Below are positions 26,043 through 34,673 of a DNA stretch of 64,000 nucleotides, piece by piece; the first letter of the stretch is position 1, and each line of letters starts with the position of its first letter. The notes under the pieces are model-generated. The model did no database searches, had not been told where the DNA came from, and saw only the letters and a list, made by a program, of their open reading frames with translations. Source of the DNA: JAUZRW01 sp964549915 (GTDB taxonomy: Bacteria; Chloroflexota; Anaerolineae; Aggregatilineales; Phototrophicaceae). The stretch lies in NCBI GenBank assembly GCA_964549915.1, contig CAZJWX010000010.1, forward strand, positions 40,852 to 104,851, written 5' to 3'. The position numbers were made by a program, and so were the translations under genes.

Positions 26043-27902
26043 TCACTCCACCTGAATCGTCCCAATCTCCACAATCGTTTCGCCGTTGCTCATGAGCGGC
26101 GCGTTTGGCTCCTCGAAATAGTAGACTACCACCCCCAGCGAATAGTCCCCCTGCGGCAAGTCCTGCGGCAGATTCAGAGCATGTCGTCCATGTACCAACG
26201 CCCCCGGCGACCACTGGCTGCTCGGTATGTGCGCTAAGGCCGCATCCTGCTGCCAGATGATTGTGCCATCGGCGGCACGCAGCAGCACCCCCGCGGAATA
26301 GTCTCGTGGGAGCGCTTGGCGTGCCTGCCACCAGAGATCGACGTGCAGCGGAAGCGCCAGATCGGGTGTTTCGTCGTAGATCGCGTCTTGCAGCACAAGC
26401 TGATTCCCATAGTCGGCGAGGGGCGCACCCTCAGCAGGGCGCTGGTACATTCGTACCCGAATTGGACTGTCCGAGGCGACGGGTTCCGGGTTGGAGACGT
26501 TCCTGGCATAGGTTTGCTGGAAGCCCAGCCAACCCTCATCCAGGCGCGGCAGGACAACCGGCGCGTGCAACCACTGGATCACCCAGACTCGCTCGTATTC
26601 TTGCAGGCGTTGCTCGGCATCTGCGGTGATGTCTTCCGGCTCCCACAGCCACACGGTCGAGAAGACATCGTCTTCCATAGTGGGGGCAGCGGGCAGCGCT
26701 TGCAGCAGCTCATAGCGTAGGGCGAAATCCGTCCAGCCGAGTTCCAGCACGATCAAATCGCCCGGTGTGTATTGATCCTGAAGCACCTCGCTCACGCCCC
26801 GGCTGTTGATGCGTGGTTGCAGAATTGGAGTTGTCGTCAGCGAGACCAGCACCGAGCCGATCACGAGCAGATGGGCGTTGCGCGGCGAAAAGCGCGTGAA
26901 TCCATACCCAACGATCACGATCAACATGGGCACCAGGAAGTAGATCATGCGCGTGCTGAGGACGCCGACAGCCGTGTTCAGCAGGAAGAGTCCGATGAAG
27001 AGTCCGCCTCCCGCGAGGATGATGTACCAGCGCTGCACGTCCAGGTTTTCCTGCTGCCAGAGTCCGATCAGGTATGCGCCGCCCAGGAGCGCGAGCTGCC
27101 CACCGAAGAGCAGTTCCAGCATCTGCAATAAGTCATCATAGGTCGAAGTGAAGCTGCCAGGAAAGCCACCGACCCCCTGCGTGATGATGTCCAGGGTCAG
27201 CAGTACGACGACGAACCAGGGCAGATAGAGCACGAAGGCCAGCACCCAGGACGCGATCAGACTGCGTTTGTGTGCCAATGACCCACGCCAGAGGAAGACG
27301 CCGAAAAACGCCTGCAGCGCCATGATGAAGACGCCAAAATAGTGAGTCAGCATCAGCCCGGTCACACTCAGCGCGTAGAAGAACCAGAGTAGTTGGCGCG
27401 GGCGGCGCAGATAGCGCAGGAAGAGCACGGAGGTCAGTAAGGCGAACAGCGTCAGCCAGCCGTAATGCCGCACTTCTTGTGTGTAATAAACAGCGATATC
27501 CAGGGCAGCGAAGAGGCCAGCAGCGTACATGCCCGCACGCTTGCTGAACCAATCTGCCCCGACGCGATACACTAGCGCCGTCGTCAGGAGGCCGGAAGCG
27601 ATCCCCACGAAGCGCAGGGCCAGCAGGCTATCTCCGGCGAAGTTCTGCCAGAGCGCGACCAGGACGAAATAGAGGGGCGGATGTCGGTTTTCCAGCAAGA
27701 GTTCGATGGTCGTGATGGGATTACCGGCTTCCACATACCAGATTGTCCAGCCTTCGTCCGTCCATAGAGGGAAGGACGTGCTGCCAAGAATGCGAGCCGC
27801 TGCCGCCAGCAGGAGTATCACAACGAGAAGTCCAAGCCACTGCCAACTGTGTCCGAGCCTACGTTTGACCGTTATGAGCTTGCCCTTCGGCTGTCGCGTC
27901 AC
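26043..27902 (-). CDS. GT39-like membrane glycosyltransferase
   Basis: 619 residues if begun at the GTG at 27902; the frame is open further upstream, but that part is unlike protein and runs into a terminator. The first membrane helix is WLGLLVVILLLAAAARILG. The following loop SFPLWTDEGWTIWYVEAGNP contains the acidic D-E motif of GT39/ArnT-like enzymes, and ENRHPPLYFVLVALW is the second typical motif. About ten further membrane helices extend to residue 410, followed by a soluble C-terminal domain of about 200 residues. The family transfers sugars from polyprenyl-phosphate carriers to proteins or lipids outside the membrane. The acceptor is unknown. The start codon is the least certain point. 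Confidence 0.8.
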   Translation of the reverse strand: MTRQPKGKLITVKRRLGHSWQWLGLLVVILLLAAAARILGSTSFPLWTDEGWTIWYVEAGNPITTIELLLENRHPPLYFVLVALWQNFAGDSLLALRFVGIASGLLTTALVYRVGADWFSKRAGMYAAGLFAALDIAVYYTQEVRHYGWLTLFALLTSVLFLRYLRRPRQLLWFFYALSVTGLMLTHYFGVFIMALQAFFGVFLWRGSLAHKRSLIASWVLAFVLYLPWFVVVLLTLDIITQGVGGFPGSFTSTYDDLLQMLELLFGGQLALLGGAYLIGLWQQENLDVQRWYIILAGGGLFIGLFLLNTAVGVLSTRMIYFLVPMLIVIVGYGFTRFSPRNAHLLVIGSVLVSLTTTPILQPRINSRGVSEVLQDQYTPGDLIVLELGWTDFALRYELLQALPAAPTMEDDVFSTVWLWEPEDITADAEQRLQEYERVWVIQWLHAPVVLPRLDEGWLGFQQTYARNVSNPEPVASDSPIRVRMYQRPAEGAPLADYGNQLVLQDAIYDETPDLALPLHVDLWWQARQALPRDYSAGVLLRAADGTIIWQQDAALAHIPSSQWSPGALVHGRHALNLPQDLPQGDYSLGVVVYYFEEPNAPLMSNGETIVEIGTIQVE

Positions 27903-28071
27903 TTGGCTACAGCATAGTCTCGGGTTGTTCAGTATTGGTGAAGGTCGGGTTGTGGATCTGCAACCTGTGTTAACAATCTGCGAAGAAATGCAGCGCCGCT
28001 TGTCGTTCTGCGCTGCGGTGTCGGGAAGAAGGGCCTGTGGTGAAGTGCCAGCGCGTCCGGCTGCGCGAATC

Positions 28072-28104
28072 AAAAATGGGATGGAAGCCCTCGGCTCCAT
28101 CCCA
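28072..28104 (-). terminator. Strong terminator on the minus strand
   Basis: TGGGATGGAAGCC and GGCTCCATCCCA form a 12-pair stem with one bulge and a 3-base loop; on the minus strand it is followed by TTTTT (28072-28076). It begins 26 bases after the stop of the small gene at 28131. Confidence 0.8.
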
Positions 28105-28130
28105 CATGATGGGTTCGTGAACGCAGTCAA

Positions 28131-28319
28131 TCAGTCATTGACGTAGTCCGGGTTCACCGGGCGGCTGCGTACGGCGAAGTCCGGGACGAGTTCCCACTGA
28201 ACTTCCTGGTGACCCGGCCTCACTCGATACTCGAACTGCAAGCCGTGCCAGTTGCTGCCGAAGGGTTCCAGGATGATGTTGGCCTGGATCGGCAGCACGA
28301 TGGAGTCATCGTCGCCCAC
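28131..28319 (-). pseudogene. Small gene or C-terminal remnant with its own terminator
   Basis: From GTG 28319 the frame encodes 62 residues: VLPIQANIILEPFGSNWHGL and VQWELVPDFAVRSRP near the end read like the end of a beta-rich protein. The same frame stays open about 30 codons further upstream (SVSIPQSGRCVGDDDS) until a stop inside a palindromic repeat at 28389-28425, and no ribosome binding site is visible. The strong terminator just downstream shows that a transcription unit ended here. The best reading is a gene truncated by insertion or deletion at the repeat; an intact small gene with a GTG start is the alternative. Confidence 0.45.
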
Positions 28320-28388
28320 GCAGCGCCCTGACTGCGGAATGCTGACAGATTTTGAACCCGCCGCAAGCCACGCTATTTCAATGGCAGT

Positions 28389-28425
28389 GGTTAGGCGGGT
28401 TTCTCGTGGGCTTTAGCCCGCCTGA
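28389..28425. repeat. Palindromic repeat with GGGCTTTAGCCC core
   Basis: AGGCGGGTTTCTCGTGGG is followed by CTTTAGCCCGCCT. GGGCTTTAGCCC is self-complementary around TTTA, and the flanking GGCGGG and CCCGCC arms pair outside it. A related core (CGGACTTTAGTCCG) lies at 28730-28743. Such cores are common in the ends of IS200/IS605 elements and their short derivatives. Confidence 0.5.
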
Positions 28426-28559
28426 TGTGTGGCTGAATTTTGCATCGGGAAACTTGTCGGGCGAAATACGCCACTATCAGGCGTTTTATGCTATACTTCA
28501 GTCAGCATCTTAACAAATGAATAGATATGCGGTTGCTCAGACAAACCTCTCTGAGCGTA

Positions 28560-28755
28560 AAATCTTGCGAGTTGTTAACCGCTGTAACCGACTGCTAAAA
28601 GAGCAGGGGCAGCGAGAAACAGATGCAAGAAGTATCGTCACCCCGTCGATGTACGGGGAAAGCGTAGTCCCTTTGGCACGGGGGAAATGGCTCGCTCCGG
28701 CGAGAACCGCTTGCGGCTTTAGAAGCCGCCGGACTTTAGTCCGTGCGGAGTGTCA
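28560..28755 (+). mobile_element. IS200/IS605-like right-end remnant with stacked hairpins
   Basis: Four hairpins follow one another: CCCCGT/ACGGGG (28641-28658), CTCGC/GCGAG (28691-28704), GCGGCTT/AAGCCGC (28713-28729) and CGGACT/AGTCCG (28730-28743). The series ends in GGAGTGTCA at 28747-28755. From general knowledge, right ends of IS605-group elements with tnpB finish with a hairpin containing CTTTAG followed by GGAGTGTCA or similar, and this region encodes the omega (guide) RNA scaffold. No TnpB or TnpA reading frame remains, so this would be a decayed or non-autonomous copy. The left boundary is not defined. Confidence 0.45.
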
Positions 28756-28811
28756 CAATCGTCATGCGCGGTACAATCAGAAAAACCGACCGATGTCAGG
28801 AGATGCCCACG

Positions 28812-29453
28812 ATGGTCTGCCCGCACTGCCTGGGCGCGGATACGCTTTTCAACCAGCAGTTCGCCGCGTCTGACCTGAACGACTACCGTAAGAACGGCCC
28901 CAGCGAGGCGACGAAACTGCTGCTGCAAGCGCTGCGCCAGCATCCGCTCCATGACCTGACTCTGCTGGATGTCGGCGGGGGAGTCGGCGTTTTGCAGCAT
29001 GAACTGGTCGCGCAGGGAGTCGCCAACACGACCGATGTTGATGCGTCCTCGGCCTACCTTCAGCGTGCACAGGAAGAGGCGCAGCGGCGCGGCTATGTGG
29101 ATCGCGCCCATTACCTGCACGGCGATTTCGTCCAGCTTGCCCCGCAAGTCGCCCCGGCGGATGTCGTCACCCTGGATCGCGTCATCTGCTGCTACCCGGA
29201 TATGGAAGCGCTGGTCACCCTCTCCGCTGATCGCGCTCGCCAGTTCTACGGTGTGATCTACCCCCGCGAGAATCCACTCGTGCGCGTCGGCATTGCGCTG
29301 CTGAATACCTACTTCCGGCTGCGTGGCAACCCCTTCCGCAACTACCTGCATTCCACCGCTCGCATTGATGGCATCATCCGCGAGAAGGGCTTCCAGCCGA
29401 TCTACCAGGGCAAGACGCTGGTCTGGCAAATCTGGCTCTACCAGCGCCTCTGA
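28812..29453 (+). CDS. SAM-dependent methyltransferase
   Basis: 213 residues from ATG 28812, which follows AGGAG by nine bases; the frame is open upstream through the repeat but has no support there. A CPHC pair (residues 3-6) near the N-terminus could bind a metal. Class I motif I is LLDVGGGVGVLQHEL, and DRVICCYPDMEAL is motif IV-like. The C-terminal part (TYFRLRGNPFRNYLHS) resembles ubiquinone/Mg-protoporphyrin-type methyltransferases. Substrate unknown. It lies 57 bases after the IS-like end. Confidence 0.75.
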   Translation: MVCPHCLGADTLFNQQFAASDLNDYRKNGPSEATKLLLQALRQHPLHDLTLLDVGGGVGVLQHELVAQGVANTTDVDASSAYLQRAQEEAQRRGYVDRAHYLHGDFVQLAPQVAPADVVTLDRVICCYPDMEALVTLSADRARQFYGVIYPRENPLVRVGIALLNTYFRLRGNPFRNYLHSTARIDGIIREKGFQPIYQGKTLVWQIWLYQRL

Positions 29454-29541
29454 GATATGAACTGTGCTACAATATGAATCGTAATGTTTTTCTGACAGGC
29501 GCTGTTCTCAGCGTTCGATGCATGTAGCGGAGATATACACA

Positions 29542-31272
29542 ATGGCTCGGCACGTCTTCTTGTGGCTGTTCGTCCTGGTTTTCTCGCTCGTTGGTTGCGC
29601 TCCGGCGGAGGAAGCACCGCTGCCGACGCGCGCCTCGCTGCCGACACAATCCGCCGCCGCAGAATCCACAGCGGAAGCGACAGAAGAACCCGAAGCGACG
29701 GATGCCGTCGCCGCACAGGCTCCGACGGAGACCGCTGACCTGGAAGCCACCTGCGAGAGCCTGATTGATTTTGCGCTGGAGAACACAACGGAAGTGTGCG
29801 ATGGCGCTGGTTTGAACCAGGTCTGCTATGGTAACCGGGCTGTGGATCTGGTGGCTGCGGTGGCCGCGATTGAAGAGGCGGAATTTGAAACTCCCGGAGA
29901 CCGGGTTGAGATCAATCTGGTGCGCCAATTGAGCCTTGCACCATTGGATGTCACGCTCAGCGAGTGGGGCATCGTCTTCATGCAATTGCAGGCCAACCTG
30001 GAAGATACGATTCCGGGGCAGAACCTGACCATGATGCTCTTCGGCGATACGGAATTGAACGTCGGCGAACCCGTTAATGGTCTGCATTCCTTCGTGCTGC
30101 GCAATGGCATCGGCATCGGCGGCACAGATTGCGAGGCGGCCCCCCCGGACGGCCTGCTGGTGCAAACGCCTGACTCGGACATCATGCTCTCCTTCAACCT
30201 GAACGGCGTGGAAGTTTCGCTGGGGTCTACGGCATTTTTCCAGGCTCCAGCGGGTGAGCTGACGATGGATGTTGTTGAGGGTGAAGGCCAGATGACTTCC
30301 AACGGGGAGACGCAAAATGTCCCTGCCGGGATGCAGGTCGGCGTTCCATTGGATGACGAATGGTTGGCGTTTGGCCCTCCTCGTCAACCGCAGCCTTATA
30401 ACAACGAAAATGTCCAGAATTTGCCCGTGCGTCCCTTCGAACGGCAAATTGAGATTGCACCGCCCGTCACCCTGACGCCTTCCCAGACGCCGACCGATAC
30501 GCCCACCGCAACGCCTACCGCGACCCCCACCGCAACGCCTACCGCGACCCCCACCGCGACGAATACGCCCCGACCGACGGCAACGTTCACGCACACGCCG
30601 TCGCCCGCGCCGACTAACAGCCCGCCCACCATCCGCCCGATTGATTTGCAGAATACGCAACAGTTCAGCAATGTGCAGCTTGCCGTCCTCGCCAGCGATC
30701 CAGATGGCGGTGCGCTCAGCTTCACTGCGCAGGGCTTGCCCCCCGGCCTCACGCTGGATCGCGTGAGCGGACGCATCAGCGGCAGTCCGACTCTCAGCGG
30801 CATCTACAACGTCACCGTAAACGCGATTGACGCCCAGGGCGAACGGGCGACAACCCGCTTCACCTGGGTGATCGTTGCCGTGCCACCGACCAATACGCCG
30901 ATCACGCCGACTGCAACCCCCACCGAAGAGACATCAGGCTGCTTCTATCAGGTCGACCTGTTTGACGGAGACCTGGTCTATATCGATACCGTCGGTGAGT
31001 TCACTTATAAGGATCTCAATGACGAGTTTGTCACGGCTCGGTTGCGTTCTGATGGTGGGTTTTCGCTGCTTCAGAGCGGGGGAGCCAGCGTTGTCAGCGT
31101 GATTGAATACGAGGATCCCTTCACGGGAAACTGGCAGGCAACCTTCAATGGGACGCAGTTCACACACACTCCGATCTCCGCAGAGGGTTCAACTTACTCG
31201 GCGGACTTCATCCGGTACGTGAACGAAGCAGGCAGTGTCGAAACGGCCTATGTCGTGCTTGATAGCTGTTGA
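29542..31272 (+). CDS. FecR-like lipoprotein with Ig-like domain
   Basis: 576 residues from ATG 29542 (GGAG ten bases upstream). The signal peptide ends in lipobox LVGC (Cys19), followed by a Glu/Thr/Ala-rich linker. A beta-rich region at about 80-300 ends in a FecR-like stretch (ELTMDVVEGEGQMTSNG, then VPAGMQVGVPL). Next come a TPTATPTATPT linker (about 315-350), a putative Ig/cadherin-like domain (GGALSFTAQGLPPGLTLD to FTWVIV, about 365-440) and a C-terminal beta domain with a Cys near each end. It should sit on the outer face of the cytoplasmic membrane. FecR domains usually sense signals for sigma factors; no sigma gene is adjacent, so here it may be structural. Confidence 0.75.
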   Translation: MARHVFLWLFVLVFSLVGCAPAEEAPLPTRASLPTQSAAAESTAEATEEPEATDAVAAQAPTETADLEATCESLIDFALENTTEVCDGAGLNQVCYGNRAVDLVAAVAAIEEAEFETPGDRVEINLVRQLSLAPLDVTLSEWGIVFMQLQANLEDTIPGQNLTMMLFGDTELNVGEPVNGLHSFVLRNGIGIGGTDCEAAPPDGLLVQTPDSDIMLSFNLNGVEVSLGSTAFFQAPAGELTMDVVEGEGQMTSNGETQNVPAGMQVGVPLDDEWLAFGPPRQPQPYNNENVQNLPVRPFERQIEIAPPVTLTPSQTPTDTPTATPTATPTATPTATPTATNTPRPTATFTHTPSPAPTNSPPTIRPIDLQNTQQFSNVQLAVLASDPDGGALSFTAQGLPPGLTLDRVSGRISGSPTLSGIYNVTVNAIDAQGERATTRFTWVIVAVPPTNTPITPTATPTEETSGCFYQVDLFDGDLVYIDTVGEFTYKDLNDEFVTARLRSDGGFSLLQSGGASVVSVIEYEDPFTGNWQATFNGTQFTHTPISAEGSTYSADFIRYVNEAGSVETAYVVLDSC

Positions 31273-31371
31273 GAGGCATCGCCCATGTGTATCGGCCTCT
31301 GCGGTTCACAGTTGATTCGTAGGGGCTGATGGCGTTCTGTCCCCCCTCTGATGCGCACCGGAAACCTCAAC

Positions 31372-31399
31372 TTGTCTGCTGCTCTCACGTCGCTATACT
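31372..31399 (+). promoter_or_regulatory. Promoter TTGTCT-N16-TATACT
   Basis: -35 TTGTCT at 31372-31377 and -10 TATACT at 31394-31399, 62 bases before the start of the secreted nuclease gene. Confidence 0.5.
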
Positions 31400-31460
31400 C
31401 CCTGGCGGGATCGCACTTGCGAAGAACAATACAGAAGAACACATGACGAAGGAGAGAACC

Positions 31461-33251
31461 ATGCGGCGAGGGGTGATCGGGTGGGGCGTGCTGGCCCTGC
31501 TGTTGCTGATGACAGGGGCAGCGACGGGGCAGGTAGCGTGTGATGGCGCACTGGAAATCTGGCAGATTCAGGGCAGCGGGGAAGAAGCCAATTGCAATCG
31601 GGATCGTGTTCGACTGGAAGACAATATCGTGACGGCAGTGGGCCACCAGGGCTTCTTCATGCAGACTCCTGCTGAACGCAGCGACGGTGACCCGGCCACC
31701 AGCAACGGGGTGTATGTGCTGACGACGCGCCCGCCCAGCAGCTTCGATGTCGCGGTGGGGGATCGTGTGACGCTGGAAGGCCGCGTCAATGAGTTCTACG
31801 CGCTGACGCAAATCGAAGTCAACAGCCGCACCAGCACTGTCGTCCTCTCGTCCGGGAATCCGCTGCCGGAGCCAATCGACCTGACAACGGCTTCGCTCGA
31901 ATGGACAGTGGGCGAAGACGTGCATCCGCTGGAGCGCTACGAGGGCATGTACGTCCAGGTGGCGAATGCCGAAGTCTTCGCGCCCACCAATTACTTCGAC
32001 GAATTCGGCATCACGCTCACGGGCGAGCGCCCCTTCCGCGAACCAGGCGTTGAGATTGACCTCTACCCGGAACAGGCCGAATACGATGTGCCGCGCTTCG
32101 ACCTGAATCCGGAATTGATCGAAGTTGACCCGGAAGAGATGGGGCTGCCTACAGAATTCGTCCCTGTCGGTTCGACAGTGACGGTCACAGGTGGCCTGGC
32201 TTACAGCTACCGTGATTACCAGATCTGGCCTAGCGACCTGCAAATTGACCGCGCGGAGTACCAACCGCGTCCGGTGCGCCCGCGCGCCGAGGACGAATTC
32301 ACCATCGCCACACAGAATATGGAGAACTTCTTCGATCTGGTCAACGATCCCGGACGTGATGACAGCGCCCTGGAAGATTATGTGCCGGATCGCCAGGAAG
32401 ATTATGAGCGCCGCCTGCGCAAGCTCTCCGAACAGGTGCGCGTCGTCCTGGGAGCACCCGACATTCTGGCGATCCAGGAGATTGAAAATGCCCGCGTGAT
32501 GAACGACCTGATCCTGCAAATTCACGCGGATGATCCGGCGCTGCGCTATGTGGGCTGCTTCCAGGAGGGCAATGATGATCGCGGCATCGACAATGCTTTC
32601 ATCGTGCGTGCGGATCGCGTCAATCTGCTGACCTGTGAACGCCTGCCCGGTTCGCTGACGGCGACTGCGCCCCTCAGTGGGCAGCGCCTCTTCGGACGCC
32701 CGCCGCTGGTGTTGGAAGCGGAACTACTCGCTGACCCTGCCGTGCGCATCACGCTGGTGAATCTGCATATTAAGTCCCTCAGCGGGGCAGAGACGGAAAT
32801 CGTGCAGGCGCGGCGCATGGCGCAGGCGTTGATGGTGGCGGAGTACGTGCAAGCCTTGCTGGACGAAGACCCGCAGCGGCATGTCGTCGTCCTGGGCGAC
32901 CTGAACGCCTTCGAGTTCAGCGATGGGCTGGTCGATGTGCAGGGCATCCTCATGGGCGATGTCGATCCGGCGCAGGCGCTGCTGGCTCCGGATTTTGATC
33001 CGCTGGAGCCGAATCTCGTCAATCAGGTATTCCGGGTGCCCCCTGAAGAGCGCTATTCCTACATCTACAACAGCACCTCCCAGGTGCTTGATAGCATCCT
33101 GACCACGCCGGGGTTGGATGCCTTCGTCACGGATGCGCAGTTCAGCCGGGGCAATGCCGACGCACTCTATCCCTGGCGCGACGAAGACAACGGGGCACTA
33201 CGCTCGTCCGATCACGATGGGTTCGTGGTATACCTGAACTTCGCCGAGTAG
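31461..33251 (+). CDS. Secreted ExeM/NucH-like endonuclease
   Basis: 596 residues from ATG 31461, which follows AAGGAG by eight bases. Signal peptide MRRGVIGWGVLALLLLMTGA. Residues 30-260 form an OB-fold-like region seen in ExeM-type nucleases (IWQIQGSG, GVYVLTTRPP, VGDRVTLEGRVNEFY). The C-terminal domain belongs to the endonuclease/exonuclease/phosphatase family: TIATQNMENFF, ILAIQEIEN (metal-binding Glu), LVNLHIKS, VVLGDLNAFE (Asp/Asn) and SSDHDGFVV (catalytic His). It probably degrades extracellular DNA. A large gap between motifs holds a nuclease-typical insert. It ends before a convergent hydroxyacid oxidase gene. Confidence 0.85.
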   Translation: MRRGVIGWGVLALLLLMTGAATGQVACDGALEIWQIQGSGEEANCNRDRVRLEDNIVTAVGHQGFFMQTPAERSDGDPATSNGVYVLTTRPPSSFDVAVGDRVTLEGRVNEFYALTQIEVNSRTSTVVLSSGNPLPEPIDLTTASLEWTVGEDVHPLERYEGMYVQVANAEVFAPTNYFDEFGITLTGERPFREPGVEIDLYPEQAEYDVPRFDLNPELIEVDPEEMGLPTEFVPVGSTVTVTGGLAYSYRDYQIWPSDLQIDRAEYQPRPVRPRAEDEFTIATQNMENFFDLVNDPGRDDSALEDYVPDRQEDYERRLRKLSEQVRVVLGAPDILAIQEIENARVMNDLILQIHADDPALRYVGCFQEGNDDRGIDNAFIVRADRVNLLTCERLPGSLTATAPLSGQRLFGRPPLVLEAELLADPAVRITLVNLHIKSLSGAETEIVQARRMAQALMVAEYVQALLDEDPQRHVVVLGDLNAFEFSDGLVDVQGILMGDVDPAQALLAPDFDPLEPNLVNQVFRVPPEERYSYIYNSTSQVLDSILTTPGLDAFVTDAQFSRGNADALYPWRDEDNGALRSSDHDGFVVYLNFAE

Positions 33252-33280
33252 GGGCGCAGCAGGGAGGAGCGTCTTTCACA

Positions 33281-33348
33281 TAGGGGCGATCCCAGGATCG
33301 ATACGCATCCACGCATCCTGATGGCGTTGATCCTGTAAATCGCCCCTA
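33281..33348. repeat. Inverted repeat TAGGGGCGAT...ATCGCCCCTA
   Basis: Perfect 10-base arms at 33281-33290 and 33339-33348, with inner arms CAGGATC (33293-33299) and GATCCTG (33329-33335), between two convergent genes. It can act as a terminator for both and has the look of a dispersed miniature repeat. Confidence 0.6.
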
Positions 33349-33364
33349 CACACAAATTGCGTTG

Positions 33365-34465
33365 CTACGGCCTGCCGCCGCCCGGTCGGTATAACAAATC
33401 CTCGGTGATTTCAGCCGTGCTGCGGCAACCCGCCAGCGCCATCGCCTTGCTGAACTCGTCCGTCAGCAGGTCGAGCGCCAGTCGTACACCGTCTTCGCCA
33501 TCATAAGCCAGCGCCCACAGAACCGGACGCCCGATGAGCACCGCCTTCGCACCCCGCGCCAGCGCCTTCATGATGTCCGTGCCCCGTCGCACGCCGCCGT
33601 CCATCAAGATTTCCGCCCGGTCGCCAACAGCATCGGCGATTTCGGGCAGCACATCAATCGCGGCTGGAGCCGTATCCAACTGCCGTCCGCCGTGGTTGGA
33701 GACGATGACTCCCGCCGCCCCGTGCTCCACCGCCAACTGTGCATCGTCGCCGCGCAGCACACCTTTAACCACAATGGGCAGCGCGGTGATCGACTGCAAC
33801 CAGGCCAGGTCATCCCAGGTGAGGTTGTCGTCCTGCAAGGCGTGGACGTGGGCTGCGAGGCCGGATTCGCTTTCGGTCTCGTCGAGCGCCTTCATGGTCT
33901 CCACCAGATTCGCCGCCACCAGATGCCCCGGCAGATGGAACTGGTTGCGGATGTCGGCCTCGCGCTTGCCCAGCACGGGCACATCCACCGTCAACACCAG
34001 GGCTTCGTATCCCGCTGCTTCGGCACGCTGCACTAGCTCGCGCGTCACTTCCCGGTCGCGGTAGACGTACAACTGGAACCAGCGGGGTGCATCGTTGGTC
34101 TGGGCGACTTCTTCCAGCGTCGTGTTGGACATCGTGCTGAGGATCATCAGCAAGCCCTTGCTGGCGACGGCCTTCGCCACCGCGATTTCGCCTTGGGGAT
34201 GCGCCATCTTCATGAAGCCCATCGGCGCGACCATTACCGGAGCCGCCAGCTTCCTGCCCAGTACCGTCACGCTGGTGTCGCGCTCGCGGACTCCGCGCAT
34301 CATCCGGGGGCGCAGTTGGATGCGGTGGAAGGCGTTTTCGTTCTCTGCCAGCGTCAATTCATCGTCGGAGCCGCTGACGTAATAGCCATACACCATGATC
34401 GGCAGGTTGTCCGCAGCGAGGGCTTCGAAGTCATGCAGGTTGAGTGGGGTGGATGAGAGTACCAT
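33365..34465 (-). CDS. FMN-dependent alpha-hydroxyacid oxidase/dehydrogenase
   Basis: 366 residues, the normal length. A TIM-barrel flavoprotein of the lactate/glycolate oxidase family: N-terminal YGYYVSGSDDE, VAPMGFMKMAHPQGE, LILSTMS-like LMILSTMSN, LTVDVPVLGKREADIRN, the Lys in VVKGVLR, the active-site SNHGGRQLD with catalytic His, and the phosphate-binding MDGGVRRGTD and LIGRPVLWAL. It oxidises an L-2-hydroxyacid such as lactate or glycolate; oxidase or dehydrogenase mode cannot be told. A clear AGGAG supports the start. No partner genes are adjacent. Confidence 0.9.
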   Translation of the reverse strand: MVLSSTPLNLHDFEALAADNLPIMVYGYYVSGSDDELTLAENENAFHRIQLRPRMMRGVRERDTSVTVLGRKLAAPVMVAPMGFMKMAHPQGEIAVAKAVASKGLLMILSTMSNTTLEEVAQTNDAPRWFQLYVYRDREVTRELVQRAEAAGYEALVLTVDVPVLGKREADIRNQFHLPGHLVAANLVETMKALDETESESGLAAHVHALQDDNLTWDDLAWLQSITALPIVVKGVLRGDDAQLAVEHGAAGVIVSNHGGRQLDTAPAAIDVLPEIADAVGDRAEILMDGGVRRGTDIMKALARGAKAVLIGRPVLWALAYDGEDGVRLALDLLTDEFSKAMALAGCRSTAEITEDLLYRPGGGRP

Positions 34466-34673
34466 CGTGGCTCGCTCCTGTTAACTATATTCTGGAAAAA
34501 CACTAATTTCAGCGAGTCCATTGTGCCTGATTTGACCGGGTTTGGCGACACTCATCGGGCGCGTTTCGTATAGCCATATGCTGATGCTTGCTGATACACC
34601 TGCGTAATGATTGGCTGCTAACCTCTCTCTATATTGCTAAGGGAGATCCGACAGAGACGAAGGCGAACCAGTC

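Noticed and set aside
28517..28811. Upstream extension of the methyltransferase frame and an overlapping short frame
   Set aside because: It crosses the stacked IS-like hairpins, lacks a ribosome binding site and has no similarity to methyltransferase N-termini; the AGGAG-supported ATG at 28812 is better.
29467..30660. 397-residue frame opposite the FecR-like lipoprotein gene
   Set aside because: Begins with Gly/Arg-rich antisense of the TPTATP repeats; no protein pattern.
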